From the NCBI RefSeq assembly GCF_002999135.1, contig NZ_CP027229.1, positions 2,269,501 to 2,333,500 on the forward strand: a stretch of 64,000 nucleotides of DNA. Reading direction: 5' to 3'. Source of the stretch: Capnocytophaga sp. oral taxon 878. Lineage in GTDB: Bacteria; Bacteroidota; Bacteroidia; Flavobacteriales; Flavobacteriaceae. Numbering within the stretch: position 1 is the stretch's first letter; every line of letters begins with the position of its first letter. The position numbers and the translations under genes are program-made. The notes beneath the pieces are model-generated. The model did not search any database. It saw only the letters and a program-made list of their open reading frames with translations, and was not told where the DNA came from. Below, one piece after another: positions 9,824-19,425 of the stretch.

Positions 9824-9853
9824 CAAAATTAGTAATTATTTCTGAAATAGCAA
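9824..9853 (-). promoter_or_regulatory. Promoter of maeB
   Basis: TTG (9853-9851), 19 nt, TAATTTTG (9831-9824). It overlaps the stop end of feoB, so maeB is transcribed separately from feoAB. Confidence 0.65.
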
Positions 9854-12007
9854 ATTTATTAGGAAGCAAACTACTACCCCATATAATACGGGTAAGAGGG
9901 TAGCTATTAGTGTCCATTTCTTACTATTTGTTTCTTTATAAATAGTGTAGATGGTAGTGCTGCAGGGGTTATGCAAGAGGCTAAAGAGCATTAGATTAAC
10001 GGCGGTGAGGAGGCTCCACCCGCCTGCGTGTAGCAAAGCGCCTACTTGGGCTGTGCTGGCTTCCATCAGGACTCCTGCGCCCTGCCCTACTGCTGTTTGC
10101 CCTAATACCATTGTGGTGAGCATCAGTATGGTGGGGATTACAATTTCGTTGGCGGGTATGGCTACAATATACGCTAGTAGTATAACGCCATTGAGCCCTA
10201 TGAGTAGCCCTATAGGATCTAAGGCTTGTATGAACCACAGGGCTACAGGCTGACCTGCTACCTGAATGTTACATACTAACCATATTACTGCCCCTGCTGG
10301 TGCTGCAAATACTATGGCGCGCCATAGAACTATGAGGGTTCTATCAATAAGGGAGGTATATAGTGTTTGGAAAAAGCGGGGTGGGCGGTAGGGAGGCAGT
10401 TCTAACACAAAAAATGAGGACTCGCCTTTTAACAAGGTTTTGCCTAATAACCACGATGTAAAGAAAGAGAATACAATACCGAGTACTGCTATGGCTATTA
10501 CGGCGAGCATTGATACGGTACTGCTCCACTGCTTGGGTACTAAAGCCCCTATAAAAAGTGTGGCTATGAGAATTTGGGTAGGCCAACGCCCATTGCACAA
10601 TGAGAAGTTATTGGTAATGATGGCTATGAGTTTCTCACGTGGGCTATTGATGATGCGGGTGGCTACTACGCCTGCGGCATTGCAACCAAAGCCCATACTC
10701 ATAGTAAGCGCCTGCTTACCGTGCGCTCCTGCCTTGCGGAAGAGTCGGTCGAGATTAAAGGCTACGCGGGGGAGGTAGCCAAAATCTTCCAACAAGGTGA
10801 AAAGCGGAAAGAAGATAGCCATAGGGGGCAGCATTACTGAAATTACCCAAGTGGTAGCTAAATAAACGCCATCGATAAGGAAGCCGCTAAGCCACCAAGG
10901 GAAATGGAGCGCTGTTGCGCCACTCTTTAGCAATGGGTAGAGCCAAGTGATAAAGAAATCGGATAGCCACTGAGATGGATAGTTCGCCCCTACAATGGTA
11001 ATCCAGAGGACGGCAGAGAGCAAGAGGAACATTATGGGGAAGCCCCATAGCTTATGAGTTACTACTCTATCAATAGCCCTATCGATACGGAAGGAGCGTG
11101 CGGAAAAATCGGTAGTGACAGAGGCGTTAATGAGTGTGGTGGCCTGAGCGTAAATAGCCTCGACTAAGTTATTGCGGTAGCTATCGCCCAAGAGGTGGTG
11201 GTACTCGGCAGCGATGCGAAGGAGTCGGGCTTGCTTTTCGGGGTTATTTTCTGCTGAAAAGGCTCCTTGTTCGACGCCTTGAATAACACTTTGGTCGCCC
11301 TCGATAAGGCGCATAGCCAGCCAACGGGTGTTGGGCAGAGAGGGGTTGAGCTCGGCGAGTAATGCTTGTAGTTGTGTTATGGCTTCGGCGTTTTGGTGAG
11401 GGAGCTGTATGTAGCTGTGTTTTTGGGTGTGGAACTTACCGCTTACGACCTCTTGTATTGCCAAAAGCAAATCGGGGATACCCTCTTTGGTGCGTGCTGA
11501 GGTGGCTACTACGGGTATGCCTAAATCACGGGAGAGGGTGCGGGTATCGATATTGATATGATGGCGGCGAGCCTCGTCCATCAGGTTGAGGCATAGGACT
11601 GCTTTATCGGTAATTTCGAGTATTTGTAGGGCGAGGCTGAGGTTGCGTTCGAGGCGGCTAGCATCGACTACAATTACGGTTACATCGGGTTTGCCGAAGA
11701 GTATAAAATCACGTGCTACTTCTTCATCTTCGGAAGTAGAGAGGAGGGAGTAGGTGCCGGGCAAATCGATGATTCGGTATTTTTGTTTGTGGAAGGAGAA
11801 GTTACCTTCGGCGTGAGTGACTGTTTTGCCAGGCCAGTTGCCTGTGTGCTGGCGGAGCCCTGTGAGGGCATTGAAAACGGTGCTTTTACCTGTATTGGGG
11901 TTGCCTGCCAGGGCGATGGTATAGTCATAGTTACCTACCTCGGAGCCTAAGGGCTTGAGGGAGGCTGAGGGGTTAAGGGAACAAGTATCACAGAGGTTAT
12001 TATTCAT
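9836..12007 (-). CDS. feoB: Ferrous iron transport protein B
   Basis: Inner-membrane Fe(II) importer with a cytosolic G domain. G1 is GNPNTGKST at residues 35-43, G3 is DLPG at 81-84, and G4 is NLMD. The membrane part shows the paired gate sequences and two nucleoside-recognition-like repeats, including [15 protein letters not shown]. Full length at 723 residues. The short extension before the G domain carries C6 and C9 (CDTC). It starts 3 bp after the feoA stop codon. The neighbouring fur is 35 kb away, and no Fur box is claimed here. Confidence 0.96.
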   Translation of the reverse strand: MNNNLCDTCSLNPSASLKPLGSEVGNYDYTIALAGNPNTGKSTVFNALTGLRQHTGNWPGKTVTHAEGNFSFHKQKYRIIDLPGTYSLLSTSEDEEVARDFILFGKPDVTVIVVDASRLERNLSLALQILEITDKAVLCLNLMDEARRHHINIDTRTLSRDLGIPVVATSARTKEGIPDLLLAIQEVVSGKFHTQKHSYIQLPHQNAEAITQLQALLAELNPSLPNTRWLAMRLIEGDQSVIQGVEQGAFSAENNPEKQARLLRIAAEYHHLLGDSYRNNLVEAIYAQATTLINASVTTDFSARSFRIDRAIDRVVTHKLWGFPIMFLLLSAVLWITIVGANYPSQWLSDFFITWLYPLLKSGATALHFPWWLSGFLIDGVYLATTWVISVMLPPMAIFFPLFTLLEDFGYLPRVAFNLDRLFRKAGAHGKQALTMSMGFGCNAAGVVATRIINSPREKLIAIITNNFSLCNGRWPTQILIATLFIGALVPKQWSSTVSMLAVIAIAVLGIVFSFFTSWLLGKTLLKGESSFFVLELPPYRPPRFFQTLYTSLIDRTLIVLWRAIVFAAPAGAVIWLVCNIQVAGQPVALWFIQALDPIGLLIGLNGVILLAYIVAIPANEIVIPTILMLTTMVLGQTAVGQGAGVLMEASTAQVGALLHAGGWSLLTAVNLMLFSLLHNPCSTTIYTIYKETNSKKWTLIATLLPVLYGVVVCFLINLLFQK

Positions 12008-12010
12008 AAT

Positions 12011-12250
12011 TTAAGACTCGCAATTAATAAGTACGCACTGGGCATCGGTATGGCGTAGGGCTATTTGTGTGTTGTGTATGCTGTAGGCTATGGGGTCGCC
12101 CAGAGGGCTGATGTTTTCGATACGTATTTTGGCGCCACGTACGAAGCCTAAATCGAGCAGGCGTTGTTTTACCTCATAAGGGCAAGAGGGTGTAAAGCCC
12201 ACGATTACAGCGGTTTGTCCTATTGCTAATGATGCCAAAGAGAGTGTCAT
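12011..12250 (-). CDS. feoA: FeoA family protein
   Basis: A 79-residue SH3-like protein that supports FeoB. It has the family pattern with CPYEVKQRLLDLGFVRGAKIRIENISPLGDPIAY and a final IALRHTDAQCVLI. It is the first gene of the feoAB operon, with 3 bp to feoB and its own strong promoter just upstream. Confidence 0.93.
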   Translation of the reverse strand: MTLSLASLAIGQTAVIVGFTPSCPYEVKQRLLDLGFVRGAKIRIENISPLGDPIAYSIHNTQIALRHTDAQCVLINCES

Positions 12251-12288
12251 AACTGTATTTGTTTATTCAAAATATATTTTTAGTTGAG

Positions 12289-12318
12289 CAAAATTAGTAA
12301 TTTTTATTGAATTGGCAA
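12289..12318 (-). promoter_or_regulatory. Promoter of feoAB
   Basis: TTG (12318-12316), 19 nt, TAATTTTG (12296-12289). The dispersed intergenic element starts about 9 bp beyond the TTG box. Confidence 0.7.
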
Positions 12319-12326
12319 GTTTTTTT

Positions 12327-12753
12327 TAGGGGATAGGAGATAGGGGATAGGAGATAGGGGGGAGGAGATAGGAGGGAGGTGGGTGTTTGACAATTGAGAA
12401 AAATGAGGAGAAAAGGGGAAAAGAGTGAGAAAAATGTAAGATTTTTGGGTTTTGGTTGCGGATTTGGCAATGGGAGGGAGCGGGTGTGAAGGGGCTGAGA
12501 ATCAGGGAAGTAATGTTTATCCTTCGTTTATAGTTCGTTTATCCTTCGTTATAGGTTCGTTTAAAGTAGGTAAAAGATAAGAGATAAGAGGGTGGAGGGT
12601 GGAGGAGGAATGGGCTGATTATTAGGGAAGAGGAGGGAGGAGATAGGGGATAGGGAGGGGGAGGTAATTTTTGCATTATTCGCAATGAAGGGAGAGAAGA
12701 TAGGTGAGAGGTAAGACAGGAGTAGGAAGGGGAGGATATGAGTGGGTGTGGGG
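12327..12753 (+). repeat. Dispersed intergenic element, copy A
   Basis: About 430 bp, purine-biased on the plus strand, filling the gap between the divergent promoters of feoAB and the M23 lipoprotein gene. The core has four octamers at 12523, 12534, 12545 and 12556 (TTCGTTTA, TTCGTTTA, TTCGTTAT, TTCGTTTA), a strict 11-bp period, followed by AAGTAGGTAAAAG. Left of the core are blocks containing GGTTGCGGATTTGGCAATGG and GGGGCTGAGAATCAGGGA. Right of it are related blocks GGGCTGATTATTAGGGA and TTGCATTATTCGCAATGA. No open reading frame is plausible here. Confidence 0.9.
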
Positions 12754-12773
12754 GAATAATTGTTGGTTATTTA

Positions 12774-12803
12774 TTGCTGATTACTAATTATTTTGTAATT
12801 TTG
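12774..12803 (+). promoter_or_regulatory. Promoter of the M23 lipoprotein gene
   Basis: TTG (12774-12776), 19 nt, TAATTTTG (12796-12803). The start codon is 133 nt downstream, an unusually long leader for this window. I see no known riboswitch in that leader. Confidence 0.65.
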
Positions 12804-12935
12804 CGGCTGAAAGTTGTTACTTATGCTTTTGCTTATACAAATAAGGGAGGTACTAAGTCTGCTTTAAACTGTTATAAACTAAATGACCTTTTAACCTTAT
12901 TACAAGTAGATTTGTAATAGAAAAACTGTAAATTT

Positions 12936-14165
12936 ATGCGAAAAAGAATTGTATATTCCCTTTTGGCTATGCCGCTGCTATTTGCGGCTTGTAATGACCC
13001 AAAAACTAACACAACAAACACCCATAGCAACACTACTACACAGACCCCTCCGCCGGTATATGAGTTTGGTTTCAACCTAAATGATTACAATATTAGCAGA
13101 GATACTCTTAAACAAGGTGATACCTTTGGGAAACTGCTGGAAAACCACCAAATAGGGGCGACTGAGATACATCGTATTGCGGAGATTACAAAAGAACTGA
13201 TAAACCCTCGTAACTTTCAGGTTGGAAAGCCATACGCATTTTTGTTTGACAAAAAAACGCCAGATACGGCTCATAGTTTTATCTATCAGCCTAACTTGGT
13301 GGATTATGTGGTGGTGCACCTTGCAGACTCGGTATATGCGTATACTGCCCAACGGAAAGTAAGCGTAAAAGAAAGAGCAGTAGCGGGGAGCATAAGCAAT
13401 AACCTGACTGTGGATGCGCAAGAGGCAGGGATAGGGCAACAGGCTACGTACCAATTGGGTCAGATTTTTGATTATACGGTAGACTTCTTTCGTTTGCAGA
13501 AAGGAGATGTATTTAAGATTATTTACGATGAGAAGTTTGTAGAGGATACGATAAATGCAGGGGTAGAGAAGGTGAAGGCTGCTTACTTTAAGTGGGAAGG
13601 GAAGGAATATTACGCTTTTAACTTCACTACCGATAGCATAAAAGGCAGTAGTGGTTATTACGATGAAAATGGTAATATGATGAAGCGTATGTTCTTGAAA
13701 GCACCTTTGGATATTTTTCGTATTACCTCTAAATTTGGTATGCGATTTCACCCTGTATTGCACCGTATGAAAGGGCACTTTGGGACAGACTATGCGGCAC
13801 CTACGGGTACCCCTATACGTACTACAGCTGCGGGTACGGTGATAGAAGCAGGATATGGGTCGGGTAATGGTAATTACGTGAAGGTGAGACACAATAACAC
13901 TTATACAACACAGTACCTGCATATGTCGAAAATATTGGTTAAGAGAGGGCAAGGAGTAGCCCAAGGACAGGTGATAGGGCTGGTAGGTAGTACGGGATTG
14001 GCTACAGGACCGCACGTGTGTTATAGATTCTGGAAGAATGGTGTGCAGGTAGACCCATTGAAGGAGAAAATGCCTGACTCGGTACCTATAGAAGCGAACC
14101 TTAAAGCGCAATACTTAGAATATATCAAACCGCTGAAAGAACAATTGGATAAGTTGGGGAATTAA
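12936..14165 (+). CDS. M23 family metallopeptidase lipoprotein
   Basis: A predicted lipoprotein that cuts or senses peptidoglycan cross-bridges. The lipobox FAAC has Cys19. A Thr/Asn-rich linker reaches residue 40, then a LysM-like/OapA-type region, then the LytM domain at about 260-375. The zinc motif H281-x3-D285 is present. The second motif reads GPH-V-C (H360, C362) instead of the usual HxH, a variant I recall from other Bacteroidota members. 409 residues. The next gene starts 14 bp later in the same orientation. Confidence 0.88.
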   Translation: MRKRIVYSLLAMPLLFAACNDPKTNTTNTHSNTTTQTPPPVYEFGFNLNDYNISRDTLKQGDTFGKLLENHQIGATEIHRIAEITKELINPRNFQVGKPYAFLFDKKTPDTAHSFIYQPNLVDYVVVHLADSVYAYTAQRKVSVKERAVAGSISNNLTVDAQEAGIGQQATYQLGQIFDYTVDFFRLQKGDVFKIIYDEKFVEDTINAGVEKVKAAYFKWEGKEYYAFNFTTDSIKGSSGYYDENGNMMKRMFLKAPLDIFRITSKFGMRFHPVLHRMKGHFGTDYAAPTGTPIRTTAAGTVIEAGYGSGNGNYVKVRHNNTYTTQYLHMSKILVKRGQGVAQGQVIGLVGSTGLATGPHVCYRFWKNGVQVDPLKEKMPDSVPIEANLKAQYLEYIKPLKEQLDKLGN

Positions 14166-14179
14166 GTAGCTTAGCCATT

Positions 14180-14914
14180 ATGAAGCCTACTGAATTTAGA
14201 TATATTGACTTATTGGAAGAGGAGGAAATAGCAGGCTATAAAATCTTCGGTATAGAAGCGCTCCTAAATGAGTTTGAGTTATTGGCATCACGCCCTAAAG
14301 CGATGCTGCTTGAAGGTAAGAAAGGGCTTTTGACCGATACAAAGGGAAAGACCTTAAAGGAGTTACTTTCCTTTTGTGAAGATAAAAATTATTACGCCTA
14401 TTACCAGCTGATGAGCCCTAAGGAGTATGCTGATATACCGATGGATAAAGAATCGGTTTTTATTGTTGCCTTAGACAAGATGAGAGTGAGACAGCAAGAA
14501 GGGTTTCGGTTTCCTGAAAGAATGCCGATAAGCCGTACTATTAATGATTTTTTGGAGAAAGGGAAGCAATGGGATTGCTATTATGTAGAACTTAGTTCGG
14601 CTTTTTCAATAGAATTGATGAGAGAAATGAAGAGTAAAGATACTCTTTACCAAATAAAATCATCAAAAGTATGCGCCTTGCAGCCTAATAGTAGTGTACC
14701 CCTACAAATGAGTGCTATAAAAAATACTTTTGTGCGAGATGATTTTGGCATACGTAGGCTTACCCCCCGAGAGATTTTCAACTTTCAGGGTTATTCAAAA
14801 AGATATGTTCTGCCAAAGGTAAGCGATACCCAATTATACACCCAAGCTGTTAAAAGTCCTAATTTGGCATTAATAAAAAGAATAAAAGAAGCCATAGAAA
14901 GAGTGTTTCATTAA
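14180..14914 (+). CDS. Degenerate DNA cytosine-5 methyltransferase-like protein
   Basis: A 244-residue intact reading frame whose ends resemble C5 methyltransferases. Residues 7-11 (RYIDL) recall the start of motif I, KAMLLEGKKGLL (40-51) motif VI, SVFIVAL (92-98) motif VIII, and RRLTPRE...QGY (192-205) with SDTQLYTQA (215-223) motifs IX-X. The SAM glycine loop, the catalytic Pro-Cys of motif IV, the QxRxR of motif VIII and the final GNSV are all absent, so it cannot be an active methyltransferase of the normal kind. It shares an operon with the M23 gene. It may have been repurposed or be a slowly decaying relic. Confidence 0.6.
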   Translation: MKPTEFRYIDLLEEEEIAGYKIFGIEALLNEFELLASRPKAMLLEGKKGLLTDTKGKTLKELLSFCEDKNYYAYYQLMSPKEYADIPMDKESVFIVALDKMRVRQQEGFRFPERMPISRTINDFLEKGKQWDCYYVELSSAFSIELMREMKSKDTLYQIKSSKVCALQPNSSVPLQMSAIKNTFVRDDFGIRRLTPREIFNFQGYSKRYVLPKVSDTQLYTQAVKSPNLALIKRIKEAIERVFH

Positions 14915-14948
14915 GGCAAGTTATTTTTCGTGTTTTGCGATTATTTTA

Positions 14949-14956
14949 TACCTTTG
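14949..14956 (+). promoter_or_regulatory. -7 box for pgi
   Basis: TACCTTTG matches the -7 consensus. The -33 position holds TTTCG near 14926 instead of TTG, so the match is partial. The pgi start codon lies 64 nt beyond. Confidence 0.45.
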
Positions 14957-15019
14957 CACTCTGAAACACAATTTATAATTAATAACTGATAACTAACAAC
15001 TAATATAATTATATTTGAA

Positions 15020-16639
15020 ATGTTAAAAAATAGTAATCCGACACAAACCAATGCGTGGAAAGCATTGGAAAAACATTTTAGTGAAGTAAAAGACCGCCAT
15101 ACACTTTCTTTATTTGAGAAAGACCCTGCTCGCGGTGAAAGATTTGCCATTAAATGGCAAGACTTCTATGTAGATTATTCTAAAAACCGCATAGACGAAC
15201 AAACTCTTAAACTCCTTGTGCAACTTGCTGAGGAATGTGGTTTAAAGGATGCTATCGGGAAATACTTCGGTGGAGACCTTATCAACAATACAGAAAAGCG
15301 CGCTGTATTGCACACTGCCCTTCGCGCTCCCGAAAACAGCGTAGTAAGCGTAGATGGCAAGAATGTAATGCCCGAAGTAGCGGCTGTAAAACACAAAATC
15401 AAACAGTTCAGCGAAGAAGTAATCAGTGGTAAGCGCAAAGGTTATACCGGTAAAGCCTTTACCGATGTGGTGAATATTGGTATCGGGGGGTCTGACCTCG
15501 GTCCGGCAATGGTAACCGAAGCGCTTAAATTCTATAAGAATCACCTCAACGTACATTTCATCAGCAATGTAGATGGCGACCACGTGCTCGAAACTATCAA
15601 GCACCTCAACCCTGAAACTACCTTGATAGTGATTGTATCTAAGACTTTTACAACACTTGAAACCCTTTCGAACGCACTTACTGTAAAAGAATGGTTCCTC
15701 AAATCAGGTTCTGAAAAAGATATTGCTAAACACTTTGTAGCGGTATCGACTAACTTGCAAGAGATAGACAAATTTGGTATCGACCCTGATAATGTATTCC
15801 CTATGTGGGACTGGGTAGGCGGACGCTTCTCATTGTGGAGTGCTGTAGGCTTGAGCATTGCCTTATCAGTAGGTTATGACAATTTTGATAAGTTGCTCAA
15901 AGGAGCGCACGCTATGGACGAGCATTTCCGCACTGCTGCTTTCGGTGAGAACATTCCGGTAGTATTGGCTTTACTTAGTGTATGGTACAACAATTTCTAC
16001 GGAGCCGAAAGTCAAGCGATCATTCCTTATACTCAGTATTTGCACCGCTTGGCAGCTTATCTACAACAAGGTATAATGGAAAGTAACGGTAAACAAACCG
16101 ATCGTGATGGCAACCCTATCCCTTATCAAACTGGGGTAATTATCTGGGGTGAACCGGGAACCAACTCTCAACACGCGTTCTTCCAGCTCATCCACCAAGG
16201 TACTAAATTGATACCTACTGATTTCATTGGCTTTAAACACTCATTGCACGGCAATACCGACCACCACAACAAGCTAATGGCTAACTTCTTTGCTCAAACC
16301 GAAGCTCTTTTAAAAGGTAAAACTGAAGCTGAAGTGCGCAAAGAAATGGGTGACAAGGTAAACGAAGCCTTAGTGCCTTTCAAAGTGTTTACTGGTAACC
16401 GCCCTACAACTTCTTTCCTTATCGATAAACTCACCCCTGAAAGTTTGGGTAGCCTTATCGCTATGTATGAGCATAAGATATTTGTAGAAGGTGTGATTTG
16501 GAATATCTATAGTTATGACCAATGGGGTGTAGAGCTCGGTAAACAGTTGGCAAATAAAATTCTTAAAGACATTGCTGCTACCGAACTCTCTGCTCACGAC
16601 AGCTCCACTACCAATTTATTAAAACAATTCAAAAAATAG
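15020..16639 (+). CDS. pgi: Glucose-6-phosphate isomerase
   Basis: Interconverts glucose-6-phosphate and fructose-6-phosphate in glycolysis. Family signatures are visible: [54 protein letters not shown] and the C-terminal [11 protein letters not shown]. 539 residues, the usual length of the long form. It has its own promoter after the methyltransferase-like gene. The gap to map (71 bp) is almost entirely overlapping inverted repeats. Confidence 0.97.
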   Translation: MLKNSNPTQTNAWKALEKHFSEVKDRHTLSLFEKDPARGERFAIKWQDFYVDYSKNRIDEQTLKLLVQLAEECGLKDAIGKYFGGDLINNTEKRAVLHTALRAPENSVVSVDGKNVMPEVAAVKHKIKQFSEEVISGKRKGYTGKAFTDVVNIGIGGSDLGPAMVTEALKFYKNHLNVHFISNVDGDHVLETIKHLNPETTLIVIVSKTFTTLETLSNALTVKEWFLKSGSEKDIAKHFVAVSTNLQEIDKFGIDPDNVFPMWDWVGGRFSLWSAVGLSIALSVGYDNFDKLLKGAHAMDEHFRTAAFGENIPVVLALLSVWYNNFYGAESQAIIPYTQYLHRLAAYLQQGIMESNGKQTDRDGNPIPYQTGVIIWGEPGTNSQHAFFQLIHQGTKLIPTDFIGFKHSLHGNTDHHNKLMANFFAQTEALLKGKTEAEVRKEMGDKVNEALVPFKVFTGNRPTTSFLIDKLTPESLGSLIAMYEHKIFVEGVIWNIYSYDQWGVELGKQLANKILKDIAATELSAHDSSTTNLLKQFKK

Positions 16640-16649
16640 GTTTCAGATA

Positions 16650-16710
16650 TCAGGTTTCAGGTGTTAAGTATGACCCCTGAAACCTGACCCCTAACACCTA
16701 ACACCTGAAA
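16650..16710 (+). repeat. Overlapping inverted repeats before map
   Basis: Two perfect 12-bp inverted pairs share sequence: 16650-16661 with 16676-16687, and 16655-16666 with 16699-16710. The two hairpins cannot form together. The second ends directly at the map start codon (16711) and could hide it. Several CAGGTTTCAGG/TAACACCT direct repeats make up the segment. Confidence 0.7.
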
Positions 16711-17517
16711 ATGATTCACATTAGAACAGCCGAAGAAATAGAACTACTACACCAAGCTGCCCAAGTGGTATCACGCACTTTGGGTATATTAGCAAAAGAA
16801 GTAAAACCAGGGGTAACCACCCTATATTTAGATAAAATCGCCGAAGAGTATATCCGCAGTCAAGGGGCTATCCCAGGGTTTTTGGGTTTGTATGGCTTCC
16901 CTAATACCCTTTGTATGAGCCCTAATGCGCAAGTAGTACACGGTATTCCTAACGACCGTCCGTTACAAGAAGGCGACATCATCTCAATAGATTGTGGAGC
17001 ACTGAAAAATGGTTACTACGGCGACCACGCTTATACTTTTGAAGTAGGCGAAGTAGCCCCCGAAGTAAAAGAACTCTTGCGCGTAACCAAAGAATCGCTA
17101 TACATAGGTATCCGTCAGTTTCGTGCGGGTAACCGAGTAGGCGATGTAGGACACGCTATACAACAACACTGTGAGGCACACGGCTATGGAGTAGTGCGCG
17201 AACTCGTTGGGCACGGCGTCGGACGCAAAATGCACGAAGACCCCGAGATGCCTAACTATGGCAAACGCGGTACAGGTAAAAAATTTAAAGACGGAATGGT
17301 AGTTGCCATAGAGCCTATGATTAATATGGGTACCAAGAGCATACGCCAACTCAAAGACGGTTGGACAATCCTCACTGCCGACGGCAAGCCTTCCGCCCAC
17401 TTTGAACACGATGTAGCCCTCATCGATGGCAACCCTAAATTGCTGTCCACTTTCAAGTATATATACGAAGCCTTAGGCATTGAAAGTAATGAGGAAGAAG
17501 AATTTTTGCTTAATTAA
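16711..17517 (+). CDS. map: Type I methionine aminopeptidase
   Basis: Removes the initiator methionine from new proteins. It has the pita-bread fold metal ligands: Asp in SIDCGA, Asp in YYGDHAYTF, His in GHGVGRKMHEDP, Glu in AIEPMINMG and Glu in FEHDVAL. 268 residues is typical. It probably reads through from pgi, because I see no separate promoter in the repeat-filled gap. Confidence 0.96.
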   Translation: MIHIRTAEEIELLHQAAQVVSRTLGILAKEVKPGVTTLYLDKIAEEYIRSQGAIPGFLGLYGFPNTLCMSPNAQVVHGIPNDRPLQEGDIISIDCGALKNGYYGDHAYTFEVGEVAPEVKELLRVTKESLYIGIRQFRAGNRVGDVGHAIQQHCEAHGYGVVRELVGHGVGRKMHEDPEMPNYGKRGTGKKFKDGMVVAIEPMINMGTKSIRQLKDGWTILTADGKPSAHFEHDVALIDGNPKLLSTFKYIYEALGIESNEEEEFLLN

Positions 17518-17607
17518 TAAATTTTGAAAAAGTCTCTTTTATATTAGGCTCAGAATTGAAAAAGAATCACTAACTCAAAAACAAACCTTATAACTAACAA
17601 CAAATAA

Positions 17608-19359
17608 ATGTACAGAACGCATACTTGTGGAGAGCTACGACTCTCACACGAAAAACAACAAGTAACCCTCAGCGGATGGGTGCAACGCGTCCGCAACAAG
17701 GGATTTATGATTTGGGTAGACCTACGCGACCGCTATGGCATCACCCAACTTATTTTTGACGAAGAACGCACTGATAAAAATGTCTTCGAGCAGGCTAAAA
17801 CCCTCTCACGCGAGGACGTGATTCAAATTCAAGGTACTGTGATCAAACGTGAGGCTGCCAATACAAATATCCCTACAGGAGAAGTAGAAATACTCGTTAC
17901 AGCGCTGGCCCTGCTCAACCATTCCGAACTTCCTCCTTTTACCATTGAAGATAATACCGATGGCGGTGAAGACCTCCGTATGAAGTACCGCTATCTCGAT
18001 ATACGTCGTACCCCTGTACGCGATAACCTTATTTTCCGCCACAAAGTGGGGATAATGGTGCGCAACTACCTATCCAAACAAGGCTTTATAGAGGTAGAAA
18101 CCCCTGTGCTTATCAAATCAACACCCGAAGGCGCACGCGATTTTGTGGTGCCCAGCCGTATGAACCCAGGTGAGTTCTACGCACTCCCTCAATCACCACA
18201 GACCTTTAAGCAATTGCTAATGGTAGGCGGATTAGACAAGTATTTCCAAATCGTAAAATGCTTCCGTGATGAAGACCTCCGCGCCGACCGTCAGCCGGAG
18301 TTTACCCAAATAGACTGCGAAATGTCGTTTGTAGAACAAGAGGACGTTATCAGTACTTTTGAAGGCTTGGCAAAACACCTCCTCAAAGAACTCAAAGGCT
18401 TAGACTTTGGGGCTTTCCCTCGTATGACCTATGCCGAGGCGATGAAAACTTACGGCAACGACAAACCCGATATCCGTTTTGGTATGAAATTCGGCGAACT
18501 CAACGATCTCGCTCAACACCGCGATTTCAAGGTGTTCAACGAAGCCGAATTAGTAGTAGGGATTGCCGTACCTGGTGCCAACAGCTACACCCGCAAAGAG
18601 ATTGATGCTTTGGTAGAATGGGTAAAACGCCCACAAGTAGGCGCTTCCGGAATGGTATATGTAAAATGTAATGAAGACGGTAGCTTCAAATCATCAGTAG
18701 ACAAATTCTATAACGAGGACGACCTCAAAGCGTGGGCAGAGCGCACTGGCGCCAAAGCAGGCGACCTTATCTGTATTCTCTCAGGCAAGGCAAACAAAGT
18801 ACGTGCTCAACTCAGCGCCCTCCGTATGGAACTCGCTGAGCGCCTCGGCTTGCGCAAACCCGATGAGTATGCCCCACTTTGGGTCGTAGATTTCCCTCTT
18901 TTGGAGTGGAGCGAAGAGGAAGAACGCTTCTTTGCGATGCACCACCCTTTCACCTCCCCTAAACCTGAGGATATTCCGTTACTCGACAGCAACCCTGGTG
19001 TCGTACGCGCCAATGCTTACGACCTCGTGCTCAATGGTAACGAAGTAGGCGGTGGCTCTATACGTATCTTCAACCAAGAGTTACAAGCTAAGATGTTCCA
19101 GCTATTAGGCTTTACCCCAGAGCAAGCGCAAGCACAATTTGGCTTCTTGATGAACGCTTTCAAATACGGCGCTCCTCCTCACGGTGGTTTAGCTTTTGGC
19201 TTCGACCGATTGGTAGCACTGCTCGGCGGACAAGAAACCATACGCGACTTTATCGCTTTCCCTAAAAACAACAGCGGTCGCGATGTGATGATTGATGCCC
19301 CCTCCCCTATCGATGAGGCACAACTCAAAGAACTTTCTATCCAATTAAAAACTAATTAA
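17608..19359 (+). CDS. aspS: Aspartate--tRNA ligase
   Basis: Class II synthetase charging tRNA-Asp. The N-terminal OB fold (residues about 1-105) contains [23 protein letters not shown]. The catalytic core has motif 2 [16 protein letters not shown] and motif 3 near [10 protein letters not shown]. The bacterial GAD insertion lies in the middle (about 300-410). 583 residues, the standard bacterial length. It ends 12 bp before a strong bidirectional terminator. Confidence 0.97.
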   Translation: MYRTHTCGELRLSHEKQQVTLSGWVQRVRNKGFMIWVDLRDRYGITQLIFDEERTDKNVFEQAKTLSREDVIQIQGTVIKREAANTNIPTGEVEILVTALALLNHSELPPFTIEDNTDGGEDLRMKYRYLDIRRTPVRDNLIFRHKVGIMVRNYLSKQGFIEVETPVLIKSTPEGARDFVVPSRMNPGEFYALPQSPQTFKQLLMVGGLDKYFQIVKCFRDEDLRADRQPEFTQIDCEMSFVEQEDVISTFEGLAKHLLKELKGLDFGAFPRMTYAEAMKTYGNDKPDIRFGMKFGELNDLAQHRDFKVFNEAELVVGIAVPGANSYTRKEIDALVEWVKRPQVGASGMVYVKCNEDGSFKSSVDKFYNEDDLKAWAERTGAKAGDLICILSGKANKVRAQLSALRMELAERLGLRKPDEYAPLWVVDFPLLEWSEEEERFFAMHHPFTSPKPEDIPLLDSNPGVVRANAYDLVLNGNEVGGGSIRIFNQELQAKMFQLLGFTPEQAQAQFGFLMNAFKYGAPPHGGLAFGFDRLVALLGGQETIRDFIAFPKNNSGRDVMIDAPSPIDEAQLKELSIQLKTN

Positions 19360-19371
19360 CTAATAACAATA

Positions 19372-19412
19372 AAAATAGGCTGCTAAGCAATTTGCTTAGC
19401 AGCCTATTTTTT
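19372..19412. terminator. Bidirectional terminator between aspS and the DPP-IV gene
   Basis: Near-perfect hairpin AAATAGGCTGCTAAG / CTTAGCAGCCTATTT with a 7-nt loop, A-tract on the left and T-tract on the right, between convergent genes. The GCTGCTAAGC arm recurs in other terminators of the window. Confidence 0.9.
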
Positions 19413-19425
19413 TTATACCTTTATC

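Noticed and set aside
12327..12390. G-quadruplex in the purine tract of the element
   Set aside because: G-runs are separated by about 10-nt loops with only GG between, too long for a confident call.
12523..12563. Regularly spaced short repeats as a CRISPR array
   Set aside because: Repeats are 8 bp with 3-bp spacers and the same spacers in every copy; no cas genes. It is a periodic site array, not CRISPR.
12804..12935. Riboswitch or leader peptide ahead of the M23 gene
   Set aside because: The long leader has a 14-codon frame and a small inverted repeat only; no known aptamer pattern could be recognised.
13077..14111. A 344-codon open frame on the minus strand
   Set aside because: It is antisense to the well-supported M23 gene, has no recognisable domain, and its composition looks like a shadow of the coding strand.
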